Assembly: GCF_000983115.1 (NCBI RefSeq)
Contig: NZ_CGIH01000039.1
Span: forward strand, 1-60,018
Length of the DNA stretch: 60,018 nucleotides
Direction of reading: 5' to 3'
Source of the DNA: Syntrophomonas zehnderi OL-4
GTDB lineage: Bacteria; Bacillota; Syntrophomonadia; Syntrophomonadales; Syntrophomonadaceae
Shown: positions 19,307 to 26,983 of the stretch, piece after piece
Position numbering within the stretch: position 1 is the stretch's first letter
How the letters are laid out: each line of letters starts with the position of its first letter
The notes under the pieces: model-generated
Databases searched by the model: none
What the model was told of the DNA's origin: nothing
Seen by the model: only the letters and a program-made list of their open reading frames with translations
Position numbers and translations under genes: made by a program

Positions 19307-21775
19307 CTACATTTGCTTCGGAAGCGCCTCCCACAGCCGCATATCCTCCTGCCCAAGCGACCAGATGGCTATACCTCGCAATTTCCATCGATAAGCCGCT
19401 TCGTTTGCCCAGTAAACAAGGCTATCCACATCCTGGTAATACAGAATAGAAAAACCATCCGCATCTCCGAGAAAAAGTCGGGATATCCAGATATTGATGT
19501 CTTTTGGTATAATTTTTACTTCATAGTCATTACCGCAGGAAAGCGTCAAAAGCTGCGAGTGGAAAAAATCATAGTCCATCGAAATGTCCTCATTGCGAGT
19601 TGCCGATTCCTCCACATCGCTATTTACTGAAAACACCTGAAATTCATCATCCCACGTGACACCAGTGCGAGCAAGCCTGCCAAAGCCGGTTATAGTTCCA
19701 TCCGGAAGTTCCACATCAAAACGCTCGTATGGTTCATATACCCACGCATCGCCCAGCCGCAGCAGCTCGCATACCGTCCGGTTGTCCGAGCAGTACCCTG
19801 CATAACCACTACCACCGATTACATTCACTGTGAAACGCAGGGTTGAAGCTGCACCAGAATATACTCTTACCTTATTGCCGCGTTTTCGCATCTCTATAGT
19901 ATACATATTCGGATTAGCACGAAGATCGGCATCTGCAGTTTTTGAGAAACTGGCGGAGTAGCTGCCAAGCAAGGAATTACCTTGATAAAGCTCGACTCTT
20001 TGCGTGTCATAATTTAAGCAGCAGAAAATATCCCCAAGGAACACCCCAGCCCGTCCACTGCTATTTTGAGGGAAAGCCAGCCTTGCCCGGATATGGATAT
20101 CGGAAAACCCGTCGTATTTCCATGCAAGTTTGCCATATCCCTCGAGTTGGGAATATGGGCGACTTTCTGTGCTGTTTGGATCTTGCCAAACATCCCATTC
20201 GCCGTCCAACACAGTCCAGTAATTTTCAGGCAGGATGTTCCTGTCCCGAAAATCCTCATACCAAATAAGCGCCGAGTCGGGTTTTCTTCGCAACATTTCA
20301 AAGGTCAGTTTAAAACCTCGATCCGGCTCAACCATCACACCATTTACATCCTTGAACCGACGAGGAGAGAGCATAAAGCTGGCTTCACCGGCAAAGGGAT
20401 ACTCCGAAAATCCACTGCAAACCCTAAAACCGTAAAACTGGACTCCCGGCACACCACCGCTTATGCTGACAGCATGCGTTCCCTCTTGGAGAAATACACC
20501 TTTTGCAAGTGTCAACCAGCAAACTCTTCTCCAGTATGGCCACCATAAACGGTTCTCGCTGAAAGTCTTTGATTCACCATCAAGGGAAACGATAATCGCA
20601 TTTTTGTCCCAGTAAGGAAAGCAAAGCTGTACTGCAATATCGTAATATCCCGCTTCTCTTATCTCAAAACGGTACTCTGCTGATGCCTGGTCATCTCCAA
20701 GTGAGGCCATCTCATAAGTAATAATGACATTTCCTTCGTATTCATCCGGAACTCCGTTCCTGTCAATATAAACGGTTCCGAACTCCGCTTTCTGCTCCTT
20801 GCCATAGCTTGTCAAATATCTTCGCCTGTTATAAACCCCTTTTAGCAGCGGATATTCCCAGGATACAGCATCCCATCCTTCCATATAGTCATATACATGA
20901 GGAAGAGCCCAAGGTACTTTGTTATAGTCATCCCAGTAAGCCACAATTGGAATAAACGGCTGGGGCGGTGCATCGCCTGTGAAATTGTAAACTCCAGTCA
21001 TCCAGTATTTTGCCGCATAATAGGTATTAGACACTCCTCGATAGGTTATTCCAAGGTTTTCAGGTGTATCATGAATCCTCCAGTTCCAACCATAAGCAGG
21101 CAATCCCATGAATATCTTGTCGGGTGACATAACGGAAACAGCATAATCATATATGCCCTCAAGCCAGTCACGAGGAGATACCGGGCCGGGAGCAGAGCCC
21201 GCCCATGCCATGCCATAGCTCATGATGGCGGCGGTATCGCAATAGTCGTTAAGATCGGCATAAACACACCAGTTTTCACCGCCCACCGAGCCTTGAACGC
21301 CGGTCATACCCGGCAGGCAGATGTTGACAAGCTTTGTTGCATCATAAGATTTAACTGTATTGTATATATCCCTAAATAAAGCATTCGCCGCATCCTTATT
21401 TTCATAACCTCCACCGCGCTCAAGGTCAATATCTACCCCAGCGCACCATGGATACTTGTTCATTATTCGGATGATTTCAGTGAGAAACTTATCCTTTGCA
21501 CCGTTTTCGTTGTTGCGAAGTGCAGTAAAAATATTGGCTATTCCATGATTCATAATAGTGAGCAGCCACTTAATATGAGACCATTTCTGAATATACGGAA
21601 GCATGCTGCTGATGCTGGTACCGGTTTCAGTAATTGTGCCTGTTGCGTCAACCTCAAAAGTAAAAATGCCTACCGTATCAAAGCGGTCACCATAGTCTCT
21701 AAGTGCTTCATACATTCGGGCATTTCCCATAAAACTCCACACCATGCACCGCTTACCTTTTAAAAAATCCCTCAC
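19307..21775 (-). CDS. Tail-associated GH18 glycosidase with inserted binding domains
   Basis: 822 residues. The N-terminal ~330 residues are a family 18 glycoside hydrolase barrel: strand MVWSFMG, and the catalytic motif CAGVDIDLERGG (DxDxE form, Glu119), then AAIMSYGMAW and IFMGLPAYGWNW. Middle part (about 340-740) has two beta-rich regions, one resembling a carbohydrate-binding module (YRFEIREAGYYDIAVQLCFP) and one a jellyroll (WTVLDGEWDVWQDP...). The last 30 residues (YRWKLRGIAIWSLGQEDMRLWEALP) look like the final strand of a GH18 barrel. Likely degrades or binds cell-surface glycan at the tail tip. Overlaps the next tail gene by 4 bases. Confidence 0.8.
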   Translation of the reverse strand: MRDFLKGKRCMVWSFMGNARMYEALRDYGDRFDTVGIFTFEVDATGTITETGTSISSMLPYIQKWSHIKWLLTIMNHGIANIFTALRNNENGAKDKFLTEIIRIMNKYPWCAGVDIDLERGGGYENKDAANALFRDIYNTVKSYDATKLVNICLPGMTGVQGSVGGENWCVYADLNDYCDTAAIMSYGMAWAGSAPGPVSPRDWLEGIYDYAVSVMSPDKIFMGLPAYGWNWRIHDTPENLGITYRGVSNTYYAAKYWMTGVYNFTGDAPPQPFIPIVAYWDDYNKVPWALPHVYDYMEGWDAVSWEYPLLKGVYNRRRYLTSYGKEQKAEFGTVYIDRNGVPDEYEGNVIITYEMASLGDDQASAEYRFEIREAGYYDIAVQLCFPYWDKNAIIVSLDGESKTFSENRLWWPYWRRVCWLTLAKGVFLQEGTHAVSISGGVPGVQFYGFRVCSGFSEYPFAGEASFMLSPRRFKDVNGVMVEPDRGFKLTFEMLRRKPDSALIWYEDFRDRNILPENYWTVLDGEWDVWQDPNSTESRPYSQLEGYGKLAWKYDGFSDIHIRARLAFPQNSSGRAGVFLGDIFCCLNYDTQRVELYQGNSLLGSYSASFSKTADADLRANPNMYTIEMRKRGNKVRVYSGAASTLRFTVNVIGGSGYAGYCSDNRTVCELLRLGDAWVYEPYERFDVELPDGTITGFGRLARTGVTWDDEFQVFSVNSDVEESATRNEDISMDYDFFHSQLLTLSCGNDYEVKIIPKDINIWISRLFLGDADGFSILYYQDVDSLVYWANEAAYRWKLRGIAIWSLGQEDMRLWEALPKQM

Positions 21776-22347
21776 AACCGGTCACCGCCTTCCTGCATCT
21801 CCTGAAATTCAAAGAGCACCCGCGCCGATTTTCTCTCTTCCAGTTTCACTGTATGTTTGCTGTCCCATGCCGCAGAATATTGATAAAACCCATCCTTAGG
21901 AGTCTGACTTCCGTTTTTTAGGCATTGGCGGGTGGAAGCCTTGAGTGTCAGCTCATCGCCTGCGTTAACCGAGTCAAGAAACCTTACCTTATGCGCGCCC
22001 ATACCTTGGGATATTTCAATACTTCCTGCGGCCATATCCTGTATAGGATAGATATAGCAGTCAAGACCAGCAGAAGTTTTACCCAGGTTGAATAAAATTA
22101 CAGTCTCCGCTGTTCGCACCACACCGTTATAATGCCGGGGCGGAACTGGCTGCCCGTTTTCCTGCATTTTCGTTAGCATTTTGCTCGTGTGGACGGTATA
22201 GCCTGTCAACTGATCTCCATCCTGAAGCTGCAGGTCGGTGAAATAGATAATTCCGTTACAGTCGGAAATCTTGAGTGTCACAGTTACGCTCACCACATGA
22301 TTATTGTTTTTTAATTGTATGGTTTCTGCAAACCTTGAAAACTTCAT
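21772..22347 (-). CDS. Phage tail protein, unknown role
   Basis: 191 residues starting MKFSRFAETIQLKNNNH; ATG 22347 lies about 8 bases after GGAGG (an upstream ATG at 22368 has no ribosome binding site). Its first 50 residues (VVSVTVTLKISDCNGIIYFTDLQLQDGDQLTGY) clearly resemble the 64-residue protein at 23356-23550 on the far side of erm. It sits between the tail-tip protein and the GH18 protein, so a tail-tip or baseplate component. No named domain recognised. Confidence 0.75.
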   Translation of the reverse strand: MKFSRFAETIQLKNNNHVVSVTVTLKISDCNGIIYFTDLQLQDGDQLTGYTVHTSKMLTKMQENGQPVPPRHYNGVVRTAETVILFNLGKTSAGLDCYIYPIQDMAAGSIEISQGMGAHKVRFLDSVNAGDELTLKASTRQCLKNGSQTPKDGFYQYSAAWDSKHTVKLEERKSARVLFEFQEMQEGGDRL

Positions 22348-22368
22348 AGTTTTTTCCTCCAAAACCAT

Positions 22369-22402
22369 TTGACAAACATAGGCATTAATGCTAAACTATA
22401 AT
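22369..22402 (+). promoter_or_regulatory. erm promoter
   Basis: TTGACA at 22369-22374, then 17 bases, then TAAACT (22392-22397); an overlapping TATAAT at 22397-22402 would have a 22-base spacer. Points rightward to the leader peptide and erm, against the phage operon. Confidence 0.65.
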
Positions 22403-22434
22403 TTGATTTTATATTTGGAGGCTAGTATACACCT

Positions 22435-22464
22435 ATGTATGGTATTTTTCGTATTCGTAAATAA
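22435..22464 (+). CDS. Macrolide-responsive leader peptide of erm
   Basis: Nine-codon frame MYGIFRIRK ending in TAA. It holds a GIF start like the ErmC leader and an R-I-R (+X+) motif, the sequence class at which macrolide-bound ribosomes stall (as in ErmD-type leaders). GGAGG lies 13 bases upstream of the ATG, rather far. It ends 2 bases before the attenuator hairpin, so a ribosome stopped at the R-I-R codons would cover the base of that hairpin. Function is inferred from family knowledge. Confidence 0.6.
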   Translation: MYGIFRIRK

Positions 22465-22466
22465 AA

Positions 22467-22521
22467 GTGCACAGAAAGAAAGATAGCTCATAGCAGCATC
22501 TTTGTTTTTGTGCACCTTTTT
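22467..22521 (+). terminator. Transcription attenuator before erm
   Basis: Arms GTGCACAGAAAGAAAGAT (22467-22484) and ATCTTTGTTTTTGTGCAC (22498-22515) pair at 16 of 18 positions, followed by CTTTTT (T-run 22517-22521). It is a strong intrinsic terminator between leader and erm. The leader region also has partial complementarity to 22510-22537, an alternative pairing. Confidence 0.75.
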
Positions 22522-22553
22522 CGATTACGAAAAAACGAAAGAGGTGTATTTTT

Positions 22554-23342
22554 ATGCCCCAAAATAGAAAAAAAGGGACAACTCCGCCCATTTGGGTATC
22601 TCAAAACTTTTTAACAAGTTACAAAATTATCAACAGAATTATTCGCAGAACAACCCTTAACAAAAAAGATCATGTTATTGAAATTGGTCCGGGAAAGGGT
22701 CATATAACAGGTTTCTTGATAAAAAGATGCCGGAAAGTTTCGGCAATTGAAATTGACGGCCGTTTATATAATAAATTGACAGCAAAATTCAAGGACGTCA
22801 AAAATATCCGTATATATCATCAGGACTTTTTGAAATGGAAACTTCCTAATTATGAAGATTATAAAGTTTTTTCAAATATCCCTTTTTGCTTCACTACGGA
22901 TATTATGCGAAAATTGACGGAATGCAAAAACGCACCTTCTGAAGCATGGCTTACCATGGAAAAAGGCGCAGCCAAACGTTTTATGGGTGAGCCTTCAGAA
23001 TCATTGCGTTCTCTGCTTATAAAGCCCAAGTTCGATTTAGATATTGCTTACTATTTCAGCAGGGAGGATTTCCATCCCAAACCAAGCGTTGATGTAGTAC
23101 TTCTTCACCTTAAGAAAAAGAGCCAACCGGACATACCCGCAAACCAGTGGTTTGCCTATGAACAATTTGTTTCAAAGGCACTAAAATATGGATTCCGCAG
23201 TCTTTTTACAAGCAAGCAGTTATCTAGGGCATTCCGTCAGGCTGGTGTGCAAAATAAAAATATTACTCCTACAGAGATTCTTTATGTTCAGTGGCTCTGC
23301 CTTTTCCGATGCTACTGGGAGCATGTGTTAGGCAGAAAATAA
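22554..23342 (+). CDS. erm: Erm-type 23S rRNA adenine-N6 methyltransferase
   Basis: 262 residues. SAM-dependent enzyme that dimethylates A2058 of 23S rRNA and gives macrolide-lincosamide-streptogramin B resistance. Motifs: WVSQNFLTSYKIINRI at the N-terminus (Erm hallmark), motif I VIEIGPGKGHITGFL, AIEID, HQDFLKW, catalytic NIPFCF (NIPF/Y of the Erm/KsgA family), and the C-terminal Erm helical domain KYGFRSLFTSKQLSRAFRQAG. Against KsgA: NIPF rather than NLPY, and its own leader and attenuator. Ribosome binding site AGAGGTG precedes the ATG. It is the only plus-strand gene in the prophage, placed between two related tail genes. Which erm class it belongs to cannot be told here. Confidence 0.88.
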   Translation: MPQNRKKGTTPPIWVSQNFLTSYKIINRIIRRTTLNKKDHVIEIGPGKGHITGFLIKRCRKVSAIEIDGRLYNKLTAKFKDVKNIRIYHQDFLKWKLPNYEDYKVFSNIPFCFTTDIMRKLTECKNAPSEAWLTMEKGAAKRFMGEPSESLRSLLIKPKFDLDIAYYFSREDFHPKPSVDVVLLHLKKKSQPDIPANQWFAYEQFVSKALKYGFRSLFTSKQLSRAFRQAGVQNKNITPTEILYVQWLCLFRCYWEHVLGRK

Positions 23343-23355
23343 TTTTAGCGGCTCA

Positions 23356-23550
23356 TTACCCGTCCAATGTCCACCGGATTTCGCATACATGCCCGATCCA
23401 TCCAGTGGAAACCGAACCGCCCTGAAGCAATAAGTCTGTAAAGTACACTGTGCCGATGCAGTCAGTGACGCACAGCCTGATGGTGATAGATTTGACTCTG
23501 CTGATACTTTTGGGAGAAATACTGTGTGCAATCTGATTGAAATATGCCAT
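23356..23550 (-). CDS. Small phage tail protein
   Basis: 64 residues, MAYFNQIAHSISPKSISRVK and on, similar to the N-terminal part of the protein at 21772-22347 (shared SVT/SIT ... DCxGxxYFTDLxLQ). ATG 23550 follows GAGGGTG. It lies directly after the tail endopeptidase-like gene; its stop faces the end of erm, 13 bases away. Structural role in the tail tip presumed. Confidence 0.65.
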   Translation of the reverse strand: MAYFNQIAHSISPKSISRVKSITIRLCVTDCIGTVYFTDLLLQGGSVSTGWIGHVCEIRWTLDG

Positions 23551-23560
23551 ATCATCACCC

Positions 23561-26083
23561 TCAAATCAGGTCTATAAATCTTGTTTCTGTTGTACCGTCC
23601 TCGTATTCAATGACTATCTCAACACCAACTTGGCCGTTTTCGCCCTTTTCAAGGTTTTCGGAAGCAATTTGTGCTGAAAAAGTGTAGCTTTTACGCGTTG
23701 CTGGATATACCGTCTGTGACAGACTCTTTGTCATACCAGGTACACCAACAGCCTTGAAGGAAGCAGTTCCCGAAACACCATTCTCAGTGTCTACTTCAAA
23801 ACCGGAATTGACCCAGTAGGCAAAACCATCATCCGCCCTGGAATTGCGCAGATGGTTGAATGGTACCATATCTTTAATTTCCTGACGGTTTACCAACTCT
23901 GCTGAGGACAGCGCATCTGCTGCCTTGTCCCACTGTGCTGAAGAATCGCCGAGTTCCCGCAGTTTAGTTGAAAGCTCGATCACTGTTTTCCAAGGCTCCT
24001 GCAAGTTATACTGCCTTCGCACAACACGTGTCTTTACCAAAAGGCCTAGTTCTTTATCGTCCACTGTAACAATATCACCCAGTTTCCATGCTTCGTGCTC
24101 ATAACCGGTCAGTGCAGATAAATCCATTGCAGACAGTACATAAGAAACGCGAGGCTTCGAATATTCTGCAAGCCGCATTTTTGCATATTCCAGCATCTGA
24201 TACGGATTTGTAAACGACGAACAATCAAGCGTCGACACCTTCACTTCACTGGAAAAAGTGTAATCTTCCACGTATTCCTTACCTCCATTAATTGAAGCGA
24301 AGGTCAATCCGTCCTTTCCATAAGCATAGAGCCTTGTCACTAATTCGCGTGTATCGACTACCCGCTGAATACTTTTCAGGTTCTTTCTATATGAAAAAAG
24401 CGCTCCGCTATCAGTACCACTAAAAGTCAAAAGGTGTACCTGGCGGTTGGCGCTGTCAAACACAAGGTCGCCGCCATAGATGTTCTGTACGGCTCGAAGG
24501 ATGGATAAGGTGTTTTTTTCTGTACACTGCCATGTCCGTTTCGTAGTGACAGTAACATTTCCTACTGTCCAGCCTGTACCAAGGAGTGCATATTTCATTG
24601 GAACATCTGCAGTATCTGCATTGAATTCCATAGGTTCTTTTTCCGCACTGAAAGACAGATCGTAAAACACCGCTTCAGCATATACTTGCGTAATAACTCG
24701 CCCATCTTCGCTTTTATTGTCCGTCAAGGTACGGATCCGGTAAATGTCATTTACGATCTGCACTTGCTTTTCATTTTCCAGTGCGCTTCTTTTTGGATCA
24801 TGGAACGGAAGTTTGAATTCCAGCGTGTCCGCACCGTTCACTTCGCCAGTGACAATAATATCAAAGGCATTTTCAAGAACAGCTTCCCATGCTCCACTTT
24901 TGTCCAAAATCACAGGACGGGCAAAGCCTAACTTCTCATATGGCGCTTTCGGTATGTCATGAAGCTGTATTTCCAGCAGTTTTGGCGTCTTCAATGGGTC
25001 GCTGCTGGTTAGGGTAACCCGAAACCTGATATATTGACGATTTGGAGATTGAAGCTCACCGCTGGTTCCCACAGCCTGCCATGCTGACCATTCTTCAAGA
25101 TCATCGCTTGTGCTGGTCTCTACTAAAGACACTGACGTAACACCTGCAGTATATTCGCTTGTGACAGCTACACGACCGCTGCCTGATAAAGCACATGGAA
25201 CTGCCTTTGTATAAAGTACGCCACTTGCAGGATACTCGCCATCTGTTGCTTTAAGGGTGACTGTGCCAGGCTCTGCCAAAGCATCTACATCCGAAGCCGC
25301 ATCCCCACCGTTTGCATGTAAAGACGACTTAAAATATAACAGCAAATCATCAATTGTAAGCTGTGAGTCCGTTTCCAGAAACCAGTCATCAAAGCCTCCG
25401 GCATAGTAGTAGGTATTTGCATGCATCCCCATAATAATGTTTGCTATGCATTCCCGGTTCAATTCTCCCGAAAAGGAACGCACAGGCGACACCCAGGTTG
25501 CCCCGTCGCTGCGATCGCATATGATGTTCTGCACCTTTTTGTTGTTTACTTCAATGATGGAGGCGATAAAGTACCAGCCGCCATTTTTCAAGGTAATGGT
25601 AGACGTTTCACTCTGGTCGTAGATTAGTGTGCCGGAGGAGTTATACAACATCAGCCTAAGTCTTCCTTGATAAAGTGAAACATAAAAAATTGGCTGACCG
25701 GGTCCTTGGCGGGTATTGAATATGGGTATATATGTCTGGCCGACCGAATAGGTGGTAGGATTAATCCAACCGCCTACAACAATCTTTTCACCCAGATTGC
25801 TAAAGAAACTCCCATCATTTTCTGCTATAAGATGGGTCTTTTCAGAAGTCGGATTAACAATATTTTGCCTGAAGTATCTTCCGAATCTTCCAGCAATAAG
25901 GTTTGCTGATGTCCCTGACCAGCCGGAGATGGTAAAATGTCTGCCATGTCCCGATGAGTCCATAAGCTGAAGATTTTCGTCTGGCGTTTTTTCATTAAAT
26001 CGCCATAAAGCAGACGTCCTTGAAGTTACAGAAAACTCACCGGTAAAATCCTCTTGGTTCGTTAGAATTGATTTTATCGCCAT
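23561..26083 (-). CDS. Phage tail protein (Tal/endopeptidase tail type) with LamG domain
   Basis: About 840 residues from the chosen ATG 26083 (MAIKSILTNQEDFTGEFSV). The first ~250 residues are a LamG/concanavalin-like jellyroll (ALWRFNEKTPDENLQLMDSSGHGRHF ... GGWYFIASIIEVNNK), likely for sugar binding. After a linker the region from KLGFARPVILDKSGAWEAVLENAFDIIVTGEV to LRELGDSS matches the prophage tail/Gp37-like core that forms the tail-tip hub. The C-terminus is a carbohydrate-binding-like beta domain. The frame is open back to 26206, but that stretch holds two hairpins and looks non-coding. Confidence 0.8.
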   Translation of the reverse strand: MAIKSILTNQEDFTGEFSVTSRTSALWRFNEKTPDENLQLMDSSGHGRHFTISGWSGTSANLIAGRFGRYFRQNIVNPTSEKTHLIAENDGSFFSNLGEKIVVGGWINPTTYSVGQTYIPIFNTRQGPGQPIFYVSLYQGRLRLMLYNSSGTLIYDQSETSTITLKNGGWYFIASIIEVNNKKVQNIICDRSDGATWVSPVRSFSGELNRECIANIIMGMHANTYYYAGGFDDWFLETDSQLTIDDLLLYFKSSLHANGGDAASDVDALAEPGTVTLKATDGEYPASGVLYTKAVPCALSGSGRVAVTSEYTAGVTSVSLVETSTSDDLEEWSAWQAVGTSGELQSPNRQYIRFRVTLTSSDPLKTPKLLEIQLHDIPKAPYEKLGFARPVILDKSGAWEAVLENAFDIIVTGEVNGADTLEFKLPFHDPKRSALENEKQVQIVNDIYRIRTLTDNKSEDGRVITQVYAEAVFYDLSFSAEKEPMEFNADTADVPMKYALLGTGWTVGNVTVTTKRTWQCTEKNTLSILRAVQNIYGGDLVFDSANRQVHLLTFSGTDSGALFSYRKNLKSIQRVVDTRELVTRLYAYGKDGLTFASINGGKEYVEDYTFSSEVKVSTLDCSSFTNPYQMLEYAKMRLAEYSKPRVSYVLSAMDLSALTGYEHEAWKLGDIVTVDDKELGLLVKTRVVRRQYNLQEPWKTVIELSTKLRELGDSSAQWDKAADALSSAELVNRQEIKDMVPFNHLRNSRADDGFAYWVNSGFEVDTENGVSGTASFKAVGVPGMTKSLSQTVYPATRKSYTFSAQIASENLEKGENGQVGVEIVIEYEDGTTETRFIDLI

Positions 26084-26110
26084 ATCGTCGTCACAAACTC
26101 CTTTCCGCTG

Positions 26111-26187
26111 CGTCCGCCTGTTGGCGGACATTCGCTCCAATCCGTTGTTCCTCCTCTCCCCACAAAGTCTTAACGACTTTGCGTGGG
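26111..26187. repeat. Two hairpins between Dit and tail-tip genes
   Basis: Hairpin 1: CGTCCGCC (26111-26118) with GGCGGACA (26123-26130), 4-base loop. Hairpin 2: CCCCACAAAGTC (26158-26169) with GACTTTGCGTGGG (26175-26187). No T-run follows either. GC-rich against its surroundings; may be a small mobile repeat or an RNA processing site. Confidence 0.55.
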
Positions 26188-26196
26188 CCCCGGAGT

Positions 26197-26970
26197 TTAT
26201 CTCCATCTGCTTTTTGCCTGTATTTTTAACTCAGTAAAGGTCGCGTTTTCTGCAGCAATCTCAATATGATTAACACCTTTCCTGAGAATTGGAAAATTCA
26301 GATCCTGCAGGCTGGGAAGACCATTTCTCAAGGTTCCGCCTGTTTCATCAATAACCTTAGCTGTTACCATGCCGGAGTCGACAATCAGAGTTTCACCTTC
26401 AGATAATGAGCCAACAATTCTCAATTCCTCGCCGTTCGTAATAAGCGAAATATAGCTTGATGAGGACGTTGATATCAAACCCTTCAAGAGATAAACCGGA
26501 TTGGAATCCGTATTTCCTTTAACCCTCTCCAACTCATGCAGACCTGTTTCAGAAAGAACAAATATCTCATCTTCCAACGCGTAAACATACGGGTCGGGAC
26601 AAACAAACCGAAGTTCAAAGCTGCCCGCTGTCCGCAATATCCGCTCACAGTCAACCGCTTCTGATAAGCGAGCCATGAAATATCGGTCGGGCAAATCATC
26701 GAGAACAAGTTGTTTAAGACCGTTTTCCGGATTTAACCATTCAGCAACATTATCAAGAACCGATACAAGCTCGGCAAAACTGCGCTGGGGAAGCACACTA
26801 CAGCTAATTATTATGTTTCGTTCTGATATGTCGCAGCCAAAATCTGCAATACCTGCTTTGCCCGGCACAGTTTCAAAGGAATTGCGCAGGGCAGGGGAGA
26901 CCTGCCATTTGGTAAGTCTTGCTCGTATTTTCATACTTTGCGACGATATTCCATTGTAGATAAATCCCAT
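26197..26970 (-). CDS. Distal tail protein (Dit)
   Basis: 257 residues, MGFIYNGISSQSMKIRARL: the N-terminal pattern F.Y.G..S..MGI is typical of phage distal tail (Dit/gp19.1-type) proteins that form the ring joining tail tube and tip. A C-terminal galectin-like beta domain is seen (SLSEGETLIVDSGMVTAKVIDETGG ... HIEIAAENATFTELKIQ). Follows the tape measure gene by 13 bases, as expected from module order. Confidence 0.85.
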   Translation of the reverse strand: MGFIYNGISSQSMKIRARLTKWQVSPALRNSFETVPGKAGIADFGCDISERNIIISCSVLPQRSFAELVSVLDNVAEWLNPENGLKQLVLDDLPDRYFMARLSEAVDCERILRTAGSFELRFVCPDPYVYALEDEIFVLSETGLHELERVKGNTDSNPVYLLKGLISTSSSSYISLITNGEELRIVGSLSEGETLIVDSGMVTAKVIDETGGTLRNGLPSLQDLNFPILRKGVNHIEIAAENATFTELKIQAKSRWR

Positions 26971-26983
26971 ATGCTTCCCTCCA

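Noticed and set aside
22554-23342. KsgA/RsmA (16S rRNA dimethyltransferase) instead of Erm
   Set aside because: WVSQNFLTS start, NIPF catalytic motif, Erm-like C-terminal domain and the leader/attenuator favour Erm.
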